Origin: Sphingomonas sp. 32-66-10
Lineage (GTDB): Bacteria; Pseudomonadota; Alphaproteobacteria; Sphingomonadales; Sphingomonadaceae
Direction: 5' to 3'
NCBI GenBank assembly: GCA_002280565.1
Contig: NCEF01000023.1
Span: 4,729 to 61,279, forward strand
Length of the DNA stretch: 56,551 bases
The position numbers were made by a program, and so were the translations under genes. A model generated the notes under the pieces. It was not told where the DNA came from and made no database searches. It worked only from the letters and a program-made list of their open reading frames with translations. Within the stretch, counting starts at the first letter, position 1; each line of letters begins with the position of its first letter. Positions 32,798 to 41,324 of this stretch are shown piece by piece.

Positions 32798-34522
32798 GTG
32801 AACGGATTCTGGACGGTGCTGGCCGGCGCATTGGCGACCGGTGGGGCAATGGGTGGCGCACAGGCGGGGCAGACCGAGGTGGTCGAAGTGCCATCGCCGC
32901 CGCCACCGCCGGCCCCGGTTGCGCCCCAGCCTGCGACCGCGGCGGACTATCCGGCGTGTGACGGCTATCCCGTCCCCAACCCGAAAAAGAAGCTCAACCC
33001 TGGCGAGAAACAGCCCGAGCATCGCGGCTGGGGCGGCCTCGGACCGAATTACGGCATCCGCCTGCGATCATTTGGCGTGCAGGGCAGCGCAGCGTGCGAG
33101 CGGACGCTCGCCGACCCGATGCTCGTCCCGGAGTTCCGCAACCGCCGCCTCTCGCTGCTCCGCGCTCGCGCGCTGCACGAATTGGCCGAAAAGAGCGACG
33201 CCACTGCCCTGGCCACGCTGGACGAATTCGACACGTTTCACGCGACCTATGCTACGACAGAGGAGCTTGCCGCATCGCGTCTGGGCAGCGACGCACTGCG
33301 CGCCATCGCGTTGTATCGTACCAAGAAGACGGCAGACGCGCAGAAATTGCTGGATTCGATCGTCGCGCGGCGCCCCTATTCGCCCAGCGTGCGGCGCCTG
33401 GCCTCGGCGATCCGGCTGTTGTTCGACACCGATCGCGGCAACCGCATCGCGCAGTTGCGCGAACAGGCATCGTACAATCCGAACATGCTTCGGCTCATGC
33501 TGATGATCGCCCTGCAGACCGGCGATTTTGAAAATGCCGCGCTCTATGCCGAACAGATCAGCTTCGACCTGCCCAAGGGCCGGGGCGGCTGGACGCTGAG
33601 CGGCGAGGCGGATCGCAAATATGAGGAAATTGAGGGGCGCGCGGCGATCCGGGGCGCCCGAGCCTATGCGCTGCTCGCTTCGGGCAAGACCGAGCAATCG
33701 GCGAGCGAGCTGAAGGCTGCGCGTGACGAGGTGGCGTTTGCCGTCGAACCTCCCCCGCCACGCCCCGATGGGCGCAAGCAGCCCAAGCGGGTCGAGGAGG
33801 ATTATCGCCGCCGCGTCGCGGCCGGGGACAAGGCCACCGCAGTGCTCGACGACTGGTCGCGTGCCATCGCCTTGCGATTGCGTGCCGGCAAGTTGACGAT
33901 GAAGGCGCTCGCCGCCGAGCCCGAGCGGCCGCGCGGCGAGGCGCTGGTTGTCATGTCGGACCTGATCGCACAGCTGCGGGCCGATGATCCTGCAGAAGCT
34001 CGGGCAATCGATGCGACGATCGACCAGATCCGGCGGATGCAGGACGTGAGCACCACGCGGATGCTGCAGCTGGGCTTTGCCGATCTGGTGAAGCTCTTGC
34101 CGCGCGGTGAGCATGCCGCTGGCAAGCCCAAGATGCGGGACGAGGGGAGCAATTTCTGGCGCACCGATATGGAAGGATATCGGGTCATGAAGGGCGACGA
34201 TCCCCAATTGGTCAATCTGCGGATGGGCAGCCTGTCGGCGAGCCCGGCGATGGTCGAAGAGGCGGCGATGCTGGTTGCGGCGGACCATGTGCGCGGCCTG
34301 GGCAAGGATGCCTTCATCATCGAGAGCGCGTTGCTGGTCGAGCGCACGGTGACCTACGGCTATCATCGCTACAGCGCCGGGACGCCACAGGGGTTTGAAT
34401 ATCGCCTGTTGATCCGGCCGATCAGCCTGGCGGCAGGCGAAGAACCGTCGCGGCAATGGCGGGCGATCAAGGTGGCCGATGTCCGCGCCGCACTGGCCGA
34501 GAAATATCCGCCGGCGCAGTGA
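32798..34522 (+). CDS. Large hypothetical exported helical-repeat protein
   Basis: A 574-residue protein. The signal peptide is about 1-23 (ends GGAQA). A Pro-rich linker (PSPPPPPAPVAP) follows, then mostly helical sequence resembling TPR repeats: RARALHELAEKSDATALATL, ALYRTKKTADAQKLLDSIV, RAYALLASGKTEQSASELKA. No catalytic motif is visible. The start is GTG with AAGGGGG upstream. The function is unknown; a periplasmic scaffold or protein-binding role is a guess from the repeats. Confidence 0.7.
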   Translation: MNGFWTVLAGALATGGAMGGAQAGQTEVVEVPSPPPPPAPVAPQPATAADYPACDGYPVPNPKKKLNPGEKQPEHRGWGGLGPNYGIRLRSFGVQGSAACERTLADPMLVPEFRNRRLSLLRARALHELAEKSDATALATLDEFDTFHATYATTEELAASRLGSDALRAIALYRTKKTADAQKLLDSIVARRPYSPSVRRLASAIRLLFDTDRGNRIAQLREQASYNPNMLRLMLMIALQTGDFENAALYAEQISFDLPKGRGGWTLSGEADRKYEEIEGRAAIRGARAYALLASGKTEQSASELKAARDEVAFAVEPPPPRPDGRKQPKRVEEDYRRRVAAGDKATAVLDDWSRAIALRLRAGKLTMKALAAEPERPRGEALVVMSDLIAQLRADDPAEARAIDATIDQIRRMQDVSTTRMLQLGFADLVKLLPRGEHAAGKPKMRDEGSNFWRTDMEGYRVMKGDDPQLVNLRMGSLSASPAMVEEAAMLVAADHVRGLGKDAFIIESALLVERTVTYGYHRYSAGTPQGFEYRLLIRPISLAAGEEPSRQWRAIKVADVRAALAEKYPPAQ

Positions 34523-34628
34523 TCGCGAGGGTTAATGCGGACCCACGTAGTATCCCGACTGCATTTTCCCGATATGGGCAACCCGCCCGGCGCATGGCAG
34601 GCATGGCAGCATCGAGCGGAGAGTTGCC

Positions 34629-34766
34629 ATGTCCTCCTACCACGAGATTGCCAGCGCGGATGACGCGACGAACGACGCGCTGCCCGCCGGTTCGGGCTTT
34701 CTGATGGTCGTGTGTGGGTCGTTGCTGTTCTGGCTATTCGTCCTCTTCCTGTTCAGTGCGGCTTAA
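34629..34766 (+). CDS. 45-residue single-helix membrane protein
   Basis: A short ORF with GGAGAG 6 bases before the ATG. A polar N-terminus (MSSYHEIASADDATNDALPA) is followed by one strong hydrophobic helix (LMVVCGSLLFWLFVLFLFS). Its TAA overlaps the stop codon of the leftward cyclophilin gene. The function is unknown. Confidence 0.6.
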   Translation: MSSYHEIASADDATNDALPAGSGFLMVVCGSLLFWLFVLFLFSAA

Positions 34767-35401
34767 GGCACGCGGGTCACCTTCAGGATCCGGATTTTCG
34801 GGCTGAGCATCTGGCCCTTCATCACGCCTTCGCCCGCTGTGGGTGAAGTGGGGGCGTCGAGAATCTTCCACACCACCTCCATCCCCTCCACCACCTTGCC
34901 GAAGGCGGCATAGCCGAGATTGTCGCCGGGCCGCGTCGGATCGGCGTCGAGCGAGGGCTGGTCCCCGACGCTGATCGTGAACTCGCCGCGCGCCGTTCCG
35001 GGGGCGAGGCGGGCGGTGCTGATCGCGCCATTCACATGCTTCACGCCGGTTTGCGTGGTCGGCTCGTGCTTGATCGGCGGCAGGATGCGCTTGGGGTCGT
35101 TGTCGATCCCGAACTGGATGAAGCCGAATTTGTCGGCGACCTTCACCGTCCGGTAGAAGGCGATGCCGTCGAGCCGCTTCTGATCGGCATAGCGCAGGAA
35201 ATTGCGCGCGGTGAGCGGGGCGCGCTGCGTCTCCAGTTCCAGCACGATGCGGCCGAAGCTGGTGTCGAGCGCGACCTTTTGCGTTGCCGGTTTGGGCGCC
35301 GGGGCAGGGGTGGGCGTCGGCGTAGGCGCGGGCGCCTCCTGCGCCACGGCGGAGAGGGGAAGCAGCAGGGCTGCGGCGAGCAGGGTGCGGCGCAATGTCA
35401 T
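34763..35401 (-). CDS. Exported cyclophilin-type peptidylprolyl isomerase
   Basis: A 212-residue protein: signal peptide MTLRRTLLAAALLLPLSAVA, a Pro/Ala/Thr linker (APTPTPTPAPAP), then a cyclophilin domain: VALDTSFGRIVLELETQRAP, TARNFLRYAD, GIAFYRTVK and LGYAAFGKVVEGMEVV. It assists proline isomerisation in the periplasm. Members of this cyclophilin group vary at the classic FxxQGGD block; here it reads KFGFIQFGIDND, so activity may be altered. The start is chosen by the signal peptide. Confidence 0.9.
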   Translation of the reverse strand: MTLRRTLLAAALLLPLSAVAQEAPAPTPTPTPAPAPKPATQKVALDTSFGRIVLELETQRAPLTARNFLRYADQKRLDGIAFYRTVKVADKFGFIQFGIDNDPKRILPPIKHEPTTQTGVKHVNGAISTARLAPGTARGEFTISVGDQPSLDADPTRPGDNLGYAAFGKVVEGMEVVWKILDAPTSPTAGEGVMKGQMLSPKIRILKVTRVP

Positions 35402-35565
35402 GCCGCCAGTCTGCCCAGCCGCGCGCCGCCCTTCAACCGGCTTTCGTCCACAACAGAATCGCTTTGCTGGCGGCGGATGTGACACCACCCATGTTGCCTT
35501 AGGCGGCGCTGCCCCCCTAGATGCAGCGCCGTGACCCGCTTCCCGGGACTGAACAGGATTCTCGA

Positions 35566-36537
35566 ATGACCGCCACCCACTCGACCCGCATGCTGATCCT
35601 CGGTTCCGGCCCGGCCGGCCTGTCCGCCGCCATCTATGGCGCGCGCGCGGGGCTGGCGCCGATCGTGGTGCAGGGCATCCAGCCGGGCGGCCAGCTCACC
35701 ACGACTACCGATGTCGAGAATTACCCCGGCTTTCGCGAAGTGATCCAGGGCCCGTGGCTGATGGAAGAGATGCAGGCGCAGGCCGAGCATGTCGGCGCGC
35801 AGATGATGTATGATTCGATCGTCGAGGTCGATTTGTCGCAGCGCCCGTTCCGCCTGATCGGCGATGGCGGCACCGTCTATTCGGGCGACACGCTGGTGAT
35901 CGCGACCGGCGCGCAGGCCAAGTGGCTGGGGCTGGAGAGCGAAGAGGCGATGAAGGGCAAGGGCGCGTCGGCCTGTGCGACCTGCGACGGATTCTTCTAT
36001 CGCGGCAAGAAGGTGGCGGTGATCGGCGGCGGCAATACCGCGGTCGAAGAGGCGCTGTACCTGACCAACCACAGCCATGACGTGACGCTGATCCACCGCC
36101 GCGACACGCTGCGCGCCGAAAAGATCCTGCAGGAGCGGCTGTTCGCCAATCCCAAGATCAAGGTGCTGTGGAACAAGGAAGTCGTCGAGTTCGTCGGCGG
36201 CGGCGATCCCGAGGGGCTGGTGGCGCTGAACCTGAAGGACCGCGTGACCGGCGAGGAATCGCGCATCGATGTCGAGGGCGGCTTTGTCGCGATCGGCCAT
36301 CACCCGGCGACCGAGCTGTTCCGCGGGCATCTGGAGCTGGACGAGGACAGCTACATCACCGTCGAGACGGGGACGACGCGCACCAGCGTGCCCGGCGTGT
36401 TCGCGTGCGGCGACGTGATGGACAAGGTCTATCGCCAGGCGATCACCGCAGCCGGCACGGGCTGCATGGCTGCGCTGGATGCCGAACGCTTTCTGGCCGA
36501 AGCGGATTTCGAGGCCGTTGCTCAGGCTGCGGAGTGA
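35566..36537 (+). CDS. trxB: Thioredoxin reductase
   Basis: A 323-residue TrxB: FAD motif LILGSGPAGLSAAIYGARAG, redox centre ACATCDGFF (CATC), NADPH motif VAVIGGGNTAVEEALYL with HRRDTLRAEK, and GVFACGDVMDKVYRQAITAA. It reduces thioredoxin with NADPH. The ATG at 35566 fits the family N-terminus, with AGGA before it. It is followed 3 bases later by repeat copy 2. Confidence 0.96.
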   Translation: MTATHSTRMLILGSGPAGLSAAIYGARAGLAPIVVQGIQPGGQLTTTTDVENYPGFREVIQGPWLMEEMQAQAEHVGAQMMYDSIVEVDLSQRPFRLIGDGGTVYSGDTLVIATGAQAKWLGLESEEAMKGKGASACATCDGFFYRGKKVAVIGGGNTAVEEALYLTNHSHDVTLIHRRDTLRAEKILQERLFANPKIKVLWNKEVVEFVGGGDPEGLVALNLKDRVTGEESRIDVEGGFVAIGHHPATELFRGHLELDEDSYITVETGTTRTSVPGVFACGDVMDKVYRQAITAAGTGCMAALDAERFLAEADFEAVAQAAE

Positions 36538-36540
36538 TCC

Positions 36541-36585
36541 GCGGAAACTGACGAAGTTAAGGACAACGCGCGCGATTGTGTCAGC
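36541..36585. repeat. 45-base dispersed repeat, copy 2
   Basis: Starts GCGGAAACTGACGAAGTTAA and ends ATTGTGTCAGC, 41 of 45 identical to the reverse complement of 18413-18457. In both places the element follows a flavin disulfide-reductase gene in the same orientation. The rest of the gap to 36780 contains short direct repeats of GCGCGGGGTG but no gene. Confidence 0.8.
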
Positions 36586-36780
36586 ATTGGATGACGAAGC
36601 TGACGGAATGCGCGGGGTGTCATGCGTGCGCGGGGTGGAAGCTGACACTTGGCTGGCCCCGTAAACACGCGGTCGCGCGGCTCCGTTGTTTAGGAATAGG
36701 CAGGGCTGGGCGAGTCGGCGGTGCATCGACCAGTGTATGCGCTTTTCGGGGTTTTGTAGGAAAGCCCTTACCATTCACTT

Positions 36781-36862
36781 CGTCGCCCGGGCTTGACCTG
36801 GGGCCGGACTGCCTCGTGCGGTTGACCAGAAGCCTTGCTCCGGCTCAAGGCCGGCGCGACGG
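36781..36862. repeat. Dispersed double-hairpin repeat, copy D
   Basis: Begins CGTCGCCCGGGCTTGACCTG and ends GGCTCAAGGCCGGCGCGACG. It has the same layout as copies A-C but more mismatches. It sits between trxB and the end of the leftward histidine kinase gene, probably as a terminator-like structure. Confidence 0.7.
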
Positions 36863-36872
36863 TGAGGTTGGG

Positions 36873-37907
36873 TTAGACCTTCCCCAAATGCGTGATCGCC
36901 ACCCGCGTGCCGGGGGCGGTGTCCGTCACGATGACGGTGGCGTCGAGCTGGTTGGAGAGGGCGTCGACGATGCCGGTGCCGAGGCCCGGTTTCTTCGCCT
37001 CGTCTTCGGGGGGCATGCCGATGCCGTCGTCGGTGACGGTAAGCTGCCATCCCGTCGGCCGGCTCCAATATTCTACGGTGATGCAGCCAGCCTTCGCGGG
37101 ATCGGGGAAGGCGTGTTTGAGCGCGTTGATAACCAGTTCCGTGACGATCAGGCCGAGGCTGACCGAGACGTCGGCGCTGGTGCTGGTGTCATCGACGATG
37201 ACGTTGATCCGCGTCACGCTGTGGTCGAAGATCATCGATGCGCCGATGCTGTCGCACAGGTCATTGAGATAGGCGCGCAATTTTACGTCGCCCGGTGTGC
37301 CTGCGGCCAACTGACGCTGGAGTGTGGCGATCGACATGACGCGGTGGTGAGCATCGTGGAGGTGGAGGCGCGCCTCATCCGATTGGACGCGGCGGGCGCT
37401 TTGCATCAGCACGCTGGCGATGATCTGGAGGCTATTGGCGACGCGGTGCTGCAATTCGCGCAGCAACACGTCCTTTTCGCGTTCGGCGGCGGCCCAAGCC
37501 TTCTTCGCCTTGCGGATCGCCGTCACATCGAGCACCGCAAGCGCCATCCGCCGCTGATCGGCGCCGTCGATCTCAAGGAGGTGCGCGTTGAGGATCAGGT
37601 ACAAGGTCGGTTGGCCGGTGCGGATCAACTCCATTTCATAGGCATCGATCGCGGCATTGCCCGTTATTGTCGCGCGTAACAGCGAGCGGAGCTGGGGCGC
37701 CGCCCATTCGCCGTCGCCAAGGGCAGACAAATCCGCGCCGACCACCTGCGCCGGATCCAGTTCGAACGCGCTGCAAAAGGATCGGCTGGCGGCCTCCACG
37801 CACAGATCCTTGTCCAGCAACAACAACGGCGTTGCAGACGAGATGACGAGCGCAATCCCCAGACTGTTGGGGAGCGGCGGCAGTGACGGCGCGGAACGCA
37901 TTGGCAT
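36873..37907 (-). CDS. Sensor histidine kinase, HisKA_2 type
   Basis: A 344-residue soluble-looking kinase. A PAS-like sensory region (about 15-140) is followed by the phosphoacceptor helix LLRELQHRVANSLQIIASVL, and the ATPase domain has LIVTELVINALKHAFPD (N box), DDGIGMPPED and GLGTGIVDAL. HisKA_2/HWE kinases often act in the alphaproteobacterial general stress response. No response regulator is adjacent, so it is an orphan. The start is uncertain: two nearby ATGs (37907, 37901) fit, and the frame is open to 38009. Confidence 0.85.
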   Translation of the reverse strand: MPMRSAPSLPPLPNSLGIALVISSATPLLLLDKDLCVEAASRSFCSAFELDPAQVVGADLSALGDGEWAAPQLRSLLRATITGNAAIDAYEMELIRTGQPTLYLILNAHLLEIDGADQRRMALAVLDVTAIRKAKKAWAAAEREKDVLLRELQHRVANSLQIIASVLMQSARRVQSDEARLHLHDAHHRVMSIATLQRQLAAGTPGDVKLRAYLNDLCDSIGASMIFDHSVTRINVIVDDTSTSADVSVSLGLIVTELVINALKHAFPDPAKAGCITVEYWSRPTGWQLTVTDDGIGMPPEDEAKKPGLGTGIVDALSNQLDATVIVTDTAPGTRVAITHLGKV

Positions 37908-38030
37908 GGCCCAACAAGGCCGGAGGTTCGCGGTAAGCGATCCATCCCCGGGGTAGCGACGTCGAGACGATTGAAGACTGGGAAAATCTGCCCAATGGGA
38001 TCGTAGCACGCTTACGGGGGCGGCCCTAAC

Positions 38031-38840
38031 TTATTCGGGCGCGAGGGCCGCGTGCACCTGATCGGTCAGCCATGCCTTGTCCGCTGGGCGGGCGAAGCTG
38101 TGGCTGTCGGTGGGGCAGGTGGTTAGGGTGTGGCGGGTGCGGGCGGGGGCGAAGGCGGGGCTTTTCCAGTGATCGGCGAAGGCCAGGGCGGTGTTGTCGC
38201 GTTCGGCCAGCAGGATCGTCACCGGCACCTTGGTGGCCGCCAGCGATGTTGCGAGGCGGGCGGGGAGGCTGGTCGGGGGTTGAGACTGTTTCGCCGACGC
38301 CTTGGCCAAGCCATTGATTAGCTTGCGGATATTGACGTCGCCCGTGAGCAGGCGGAGGAGTTCGCGGGGGTTCTTCAGCTTTTCGACATACCGTGAGCGG
38401 ATCGCGGCGGCGGGGGGCAGGTCGTTGCCCTCCGCGCTCGGCTCGATTGTCCAGGGGTTGGTGAGGATCAGGGCGTCGATCGGTGCATCGGCGTGGAACA
38501 GGATCAGCGCGCCGGCGGCGTCGCAATTGCCGAACGCGACGACGCGGGTGAGGTGTGGGGCTTCGCGGCGGAAGGCGCTGGCGGCTTCGAAAATGTCCTG
38601 CGCTGTAGATTCGAAGCCGTTGTTATCCCCGGATGAATCGCCGATGCCGCGGCGGTCGTAGCGGAATACCGGGTGACCCGATGCGGCGATCGTGGCGGCG
38701 AGTTCGGCCATGCCGCGATGCGCGCCGATGCGGATTTCGTTGCCGCCCGAGACGATGAGCAGGCCGGTGGTGCCGGGGGCCTCGTCGAGCGTGGCGGCGA
38801 GGGTTTCGCCGGCGCAGGGGAAGCTGATCAGGCGGCGCAT
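38031..38840 (-). CDS. Exosortase A system-associated hydrolase 1
   Basis: A 269-residue alpha/beta hydrolase: RRLISFPCAGETLAATLDEA, LIVSGGNEIRIGAHRG, FRYDRRGIGDSSGDNNGFES, VVAFGNCDAAGALILF. The nucleophile elbow reads GNCDAAG, a Cys in the place of Ser, as in this XrtA-linked family. Target unknown. ATGs at 38852 and 38840 are both in frame; the second matches the family start. It overlaps the end of hydrolase 2, so the two are coupled. Third in a leftward ACP-hydrolase2-hydrolase1 group. Confidence 0.88.
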   Translation of the reverse strand: MRRLISFPCAGETLAATLDEAPGTTGLLIVSGGNEIRIGAHRGMAELAATIAASGHPVFRYDRRGIGDSSGDNNGFESTAQDIFEAASAFRREAPHLTRVVAFGNCDAAGALILFHADAPIDALILTNPWTIEPSAEGNDLPPAAAIRSRYVEKLKNPRELLRLLTGDVNIRKLINGLAKASAKQSQPPTSLPARLATSLAATKVPVTILLAERDNTALAFADHWKSPAFAPARTRHTLTTCPTDSHSFARPADKAWLTDQVHAALAPE

Positions 38841-39484
38841 GTGGCGATCCATTGGGCAATGTCGTCGGCGACGGCCTGGGCGAAGGCGGGGTCGTTATCC
38901 GGCTCGGCGCGGCGCCACAGCGGGCTGCCGGGGAGCTTCACGTCGGCGGGTTTGGCTTCGGTGGCGAGGCGGACGGTGCGGGTCTGCTCGGGTGACGGCG
39001 TGGCGTCGCTGAGCTGGGCGAGCAGGGTCGGGCTGACCCGATTGCCGGCGAGTTCAACCGGAGCGGTGGCGGTGTCGAGGCTGGCGGGATCGAACGGCTC
39101 GCCGGATTCGCGTGCCGATGCCTGGCGTGCGCGGATGAGTTCGCGGCGCAGGTCGGCTCCGGTCATCGGGGAGAGGTGGGTGCGGGCGGTGACCAGCGCC
39201 TCGCCGTCGAGCAGGGCGCCGCTGCGGATGGCGAGGGTTAAGGCGGGCGTGTTGAGGCTGGCGACGGCGGCGGCGAACGCGGCGCGCAGCCTGATGAGAT
39301 CTGTTTCGTGGGTCGGCATCAGGCTCTCGCCCTGGCCCGGCAGGTCGGGGAGTGCGCCCGCGATGCCGCGCTCCGCCAGCGCGCACAGGATCGTCACCGC
39401 AAAGGCGCGGGTGCGGTTGGCTTCTTCGAACAAGGGGAGCGCGACGACCACGACCGGGCCGGTCTCGGGGCCGAAGCGGAGCAT
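38828..39484 (-). CDS. Exosortase A system-associated hydrolase 2
   Basis: A 218-residue protein of the second XrtA-linked hydrolase family: VVVVALPLFEEANRTRAFAV at the N-terminus, LPDLPGQGESLMP, then a variable region rich in Ala and Arg. The classic GxSxG elbow is not obvious, so catalysis is doubtful. The frame is open and looks protein-like for 13 codons before the ATG (RADAYDWPEGREA), but no standard start codon exists there. It follows the ACP gene closely. Confidence 0.8.
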   Translation of the reverse strand: MLRFGPETGPVVVVALPLFEEANRTRAFAVTILCALAERGIAGALPDLPGQGESLMPTHETDLIRLRAAFAAAVASLNTPALTLAIRSGALLDGEALVTARTHLSPMTGADLRRELIRARQASARESGEPFDPASLDTATAPVELAGNRVSPTLLAQLSDATPSPEQTRTVRLATEAKPADVKLPGSPLWRRAEPDNDPAFAQAVADDIAQWIATCAA

Positions 39485-39525
39485 CGCTTCGCGGCCCTCG
39501 GGCCAGTCATAGGCGTCTGCGCGGA

Positions 39526-39798
39526 TCAGTTGAGCGCCTTGGACGCGGCGAACTGGACCAGCGCGCCGAAGGTTTCGAGCATGTCGCCATCCACCTCATC
39601 ATCGTCGATGATGATGCCCAGGCGATCCTCGATCTCGGTCAGCACGCCGGCGACCGCCATCGAGTCGAGTTCGGGGAGCGCGCCGAACAAAGGCGTCGCT
39701 TCGTCGAAGGTCGCGGCGCGGGCGGCGTCGATGCCCAGCACATCGCGCAGCACGCCGCGCACGGTTTCTTCGACTTCATTGTATCCGTCAGGCTGCAC
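39526..39798 (-). CDS. Acyl carrier protein of the XrtA locus
   Basis: A 90-residue ACP: VRGVLRDVLGID, then the phosphopantetheine site LPELDSMAVAG (Ser46), and IEDRLGIIIDDDEVDGDMLE. It would carry an acyl group, possibly loaded by the divergent acyl-CoA ligase. The start is taken at a GTG with GGGG upstream; an ATG at 39864 would add 22 poorly conserved residues. The divergent gap to the ligase gene (39799-39919) should hold both promoters. Confidence 0.85.
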   Translation of the reverse strand: MQPDGYNEVEETVRGVLRDVLGIDAARAATFDEATPLFGALPELDSMAVAGVLTEIEDRLGIIIDDDEVDGDMLETFGALVQFAASKALN

Positions 39799-39919
39799 GG
39801 CCCCAAATCCCCGGTTGTTTTGGCGCCCGTTACGCTCTGGACGCGGCGATGCCAAGTGCTGCACCTGCTAAGCGATAATAGACACTGGATCGTTAACCGA
39901 TGCGGGATATGCAGGCGCG

Positions 39920-41324
39920 ATGGTGGAACTTGACCCGACCCCTTACCCGATCGATGCGCTGACGACGCGCGGTTTGCCTGACGCCGTGGCGCTGGAGGAT
40001 CGTGCGGGGACGCTGAGCTATGCGCAGCTGGAGGCGGCGGTTGCGGCGCTGGCGTTGTGGCTGCGAGCTCAGGGGCTGGGGCCGGGGGATCGGGTTGCGA
40101 CCTGGCTGCCCAAGACGCGGCATGCGTGCGTGATGCCGCTGTCGGCGGCGCGGGCGGGACTGGTGCATGTGCCGGTCAATCCGGTGCTCAAGCGCGCGCA
40201 GGTGGCGCATATTCTGGCCGATAGCGGGGCGCGGCTATTGCTGACGCAAGGGGCGCGGGCGGGGACGCTGGAGGATGGCGATGTGCCCGTTGGTGGCGAT
40301 CCTGTATACTTCAGGGTCGACTGGACGGCCCAAGGGGGTGATGCTGAGCCATGCCAATTTGTGGCTCGGCGCGATCAGCGTCGCGCATTATCTGAAGGTG
40401 GCGGCGGACGACCGCGTGCTGGGCGTGCTGCCGCTGAGCTTCGATTATGGGCAGAACCAGCTGCTGTCGACCTGGGCCGCGGGGGGGCGGGTGATCCCGC
40501 TGGACTATCTGACCGCGCGCGATGTGATCAAGGCGGTGGACCGGCATGACGCCACCACGATTGCGGGGGTGCCGCCGCTGTGGACGCAGTTGCTGGAGGC
40601 GGAGTGGCCGGAGGCGGTGGCGGCGAAGCTGAAGCGGCTGACCAATTCGGGCGGGGCGCTGACGATCGGCATGGTGCGGGGGTTGCGGGCGCGGTTTCCG
40701 GAGGCGGACCTGTATCCGATGTACGGCCTGACCGAGGCGTTTCGATCGACCTATCTCGACCCGAGCCTTGTCGATGCGCATCCCGAGTCGATGGGGCGGG
40801 CGATCCCCTTTGCCGAGATCATGGTGGTGCGGCCCGATGGGACGCGCGCCGATCCGGGCGAGGCGGGGGAGCTGGTGCATGCCGGGCCGCTGGTGGCGCA
40901 GGGCTATTGGCAGGATACGGAGCGGACCGCGCTGCGCTTCAAGCCCGCGCCGGCCGAGTCCAGCTATGGCGGGATGGCGGTGTTTTCAGGGGACACGGTG
41001 GTCGAGGGGGCGGATGGGCTGTTGCGCTTCGTCGGGCGCGATGACGAGATGATCAAATCGTCGGGCAACCGGATCAGCCCGACCGAGGTCGAGGAAGCGG
41101 TGCTGGCCGGCGACGAGGTGCGTGAGGCAGTGGCGCTGGGCGTGCCCGACCCGCGGCTGGGACAGGCAGTGGTGGTGATTGCGGTGGCGCGGGGTGCGGC
41201 CGAGGCGGCAGAAGTGGCGTTGCGCGAGCGGTTGCGGCGCGAGCTGCCGGCGTTCATGCAGCCGGTGCGCTATGTCTGGCGCGAAGATTTGCCGCGCAAT
41301 GCGAACGGGAAGATGACGGCATGA
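39920..41324 (+). pseudogene. XrtA-associated acyl-CoA ligase (AMP-forming), deleted and frameshifted
   Basis: The first part (from the ATG at 39920) is an ANL-family N-terminus: ALEDRAGTLSYAQLEAAVAA, GPGDRVATWLPKTRHACVMP, VNPVLKRAQVAHILADSGAR. At about 40280-40290 the sense moves to another frame, PLVAILYTSGSTGRPKGVML, and continues to the end (YGLTEAFRSTYLDP, GRDDEMIKSSGNRISPTEVE, LPRNANGKMTA). Only about 26 residues separate ILADSG from YTSGSTG; ANL enzymes usually have roughly 70 or more. So roughly 40-50 residues and 3n+2 bases look deleted. The C-terminal 349 residues from an ATG at 40275 could be made but would lack the front of the substrate domain. Confidence 0.82.
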
